5,485 bases of DNA from NCBI GenBank assembly GCA_015222405.1, contig JADFVG010000169.1, forward strand, positions 1 to 5,485. The letters run 5' to 3'. The position numbers and the translations under genes are program-made. Positions 5,081-5,485 of the stretch are shown here, one piece after another. The stretch is from Chloroflexota bacterium. GTDB taxonomy: Bacteria; Chloroflexota; Dehalococcoidia; E44-bin15. Every line of letters begins with the position of its first letter. Within the stretch, counting starts at the first letter, position 1. The notes beneath the pieces were generated by a model. The model was given only the letters and a program-made list of their open reading frames with translations, did no database searches and was not told the DNA's origin.

Positions 5081-5485
5081 TCAGCCACCAACTGCTCGAA
5101 CCGCCCCCCTTCTATTGCTCCTTTCCTGCTTATGGGAATTTGATGGGCAGTGCTCCTTAAGCACGCATTCACGGCATAACGGTCGCCGCGCCTGGCAGAC
5201 CCTCCTCCCATGGGCCAGCATGTGAAAATGGAACTCGTACCTCTCCTCCTCGGGGACCATCGCTTCCAGCAGTTGATGCGCCTCTCTGGGGGACACCTTG
5301 GAATTGATCAGTCCCAGGCGTCTGGAAACCCGATAGACATGGGTGTCCACGGGAAGGGCTGGTTTCCCCAGGGAGAAAAGGAGCACGCAGGCTGCCGTTT
5401 TGGGCCCCACTCCGGGGAGTTTTTCCAGCCATGCTTTAGCCTCAGCGGAAGAAAGATGGGCCAAAAAACTGAGGTCCAAGGAGCC
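5081..5485 (-). CDS. nth: Endonuclease III, C-terminal part (5' end outside window)
   Basis: Endonuclease III is a DNA glycosylase/AP lyase that removes oxidised pyrimidines during base-excision repair. The visible 134 codons contain the helix-hairpin-helix LPGVGPKTAACVL with the catalytic lysine (27th residue counted from the TTG at 5477-5479). They also contain VDTHVYRV with the catalytic aspartate (45th). The [4Fe-4S] ligands C-x6-C-x2-C-x5-C are at 95, 102, 105 and 111. Spacing of these residues matches the E. coli enzyme. The TTG at 5477-5479 is not the start: the frame stays open to the window edge and reads GSLDLSFL, and roughly 90 N-terminal residues of the fold are missing. After the cluster there is a short basic tail (HKQERSNRR). 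The gene ends 113 bases before the thiolase on the same strand; a functional link to it is not evident. Confidence 0.94.
   Translation of the reverse strand, partial: GSLDLSFLAHLSSAEAKAWLEKLPGVGPKTAACVLLFSLGKPALPVDTHVYRVSRRLGLINSKVSPREAHQLLEAMVPEEERYEFHFHMLAHGRRVCQARRPLCRECVLKEHCPSNSHKQERSNRRGAVRAVGG

Noticed and set aside
4624..5225. Plus-strand open frames antisense to the thiolase start, the nth-thiolase gap and the nth end.
   Set aside because: They conflict with motif-complete minus-strand genes and have no family resemblance.
5477..5479. TTG as the start codon of a short endonuclease III-like protein.
   Set aside because: The frame is open to the window edge and the family needs roughly 90 more N-terminal residues, so the gene is cut by the window rather than short.

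Overview
The window looks like bacterial chromosome from a Chloroflexota-type organism, possibly the Dehalococcoidia or a related lineage. This placement rests on the flavour of two housekeeping proteins: ArgC opens with a nucleotide-binding loop read as GIINVTGYVGMELARLL, and the endonuclease III fragment carries GSLDLSFL before its helix-hairpin-helix. It is a judgement from memory of related sequences, not a search.

Right half (about 2700-5485), all on the minus strand. In transcription order it holds the C-terminal part of an endonuclease III (nth, cut by the window edge), a 113-base gap with a plausible promoter, a thiolase (acetyl-CoA C-acetyltransferase) that starts at TTG behind a perfect AGGAGG, and argC, which begins 6 bases after the thiolase stop. 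Thiolase and argC look like one transcription unit. The nth product is a base-excision DNA repair enzyme, the thiolase serves acyl-CoA metabolism, and ArgC catalyses the third step of arginine synthesis.

Middle (946-2607, minus strand). This is a 553-residue tyrosine recombinase with a complete R-K-H-R-H-Y active site. It carries about 270 residues after the catalytic tyrosine that belong to no recombinase domain I recognise. Its 140-base leader, between argC and int, is dense with structure: an extended -10 promoter candidate, a 12-bp long-range inverted repeat enclosing a small hairpin, and two 14-base direct repeats exactly 20 bases apart.

Left end (1-945). A plus-strand gene (10-543) encodes a protein whose N-terminal half resembles the small KYDPLG...AWW...N domain I recall as DUF7662. 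It is followed by a clear intrinsic terminator. Hand counting gives about 46% G+C over the first 360 bases, against about 63% in two sampled blocks of int. Between this gene and int lies a 402-base non-coding stretch. It contains a nested palindrome and, just past the int stop, a cluster of short inverted and direct repeats that could be a recombinase attachment region.

Overall, the window reads as the junction between a housekeeping block (nth, thiolase, argC) and an integrated element or island (int plus an accessory gene of unknown function). No second attachment-site copy is visible here, so the element's limits cannot be fixed from this window.
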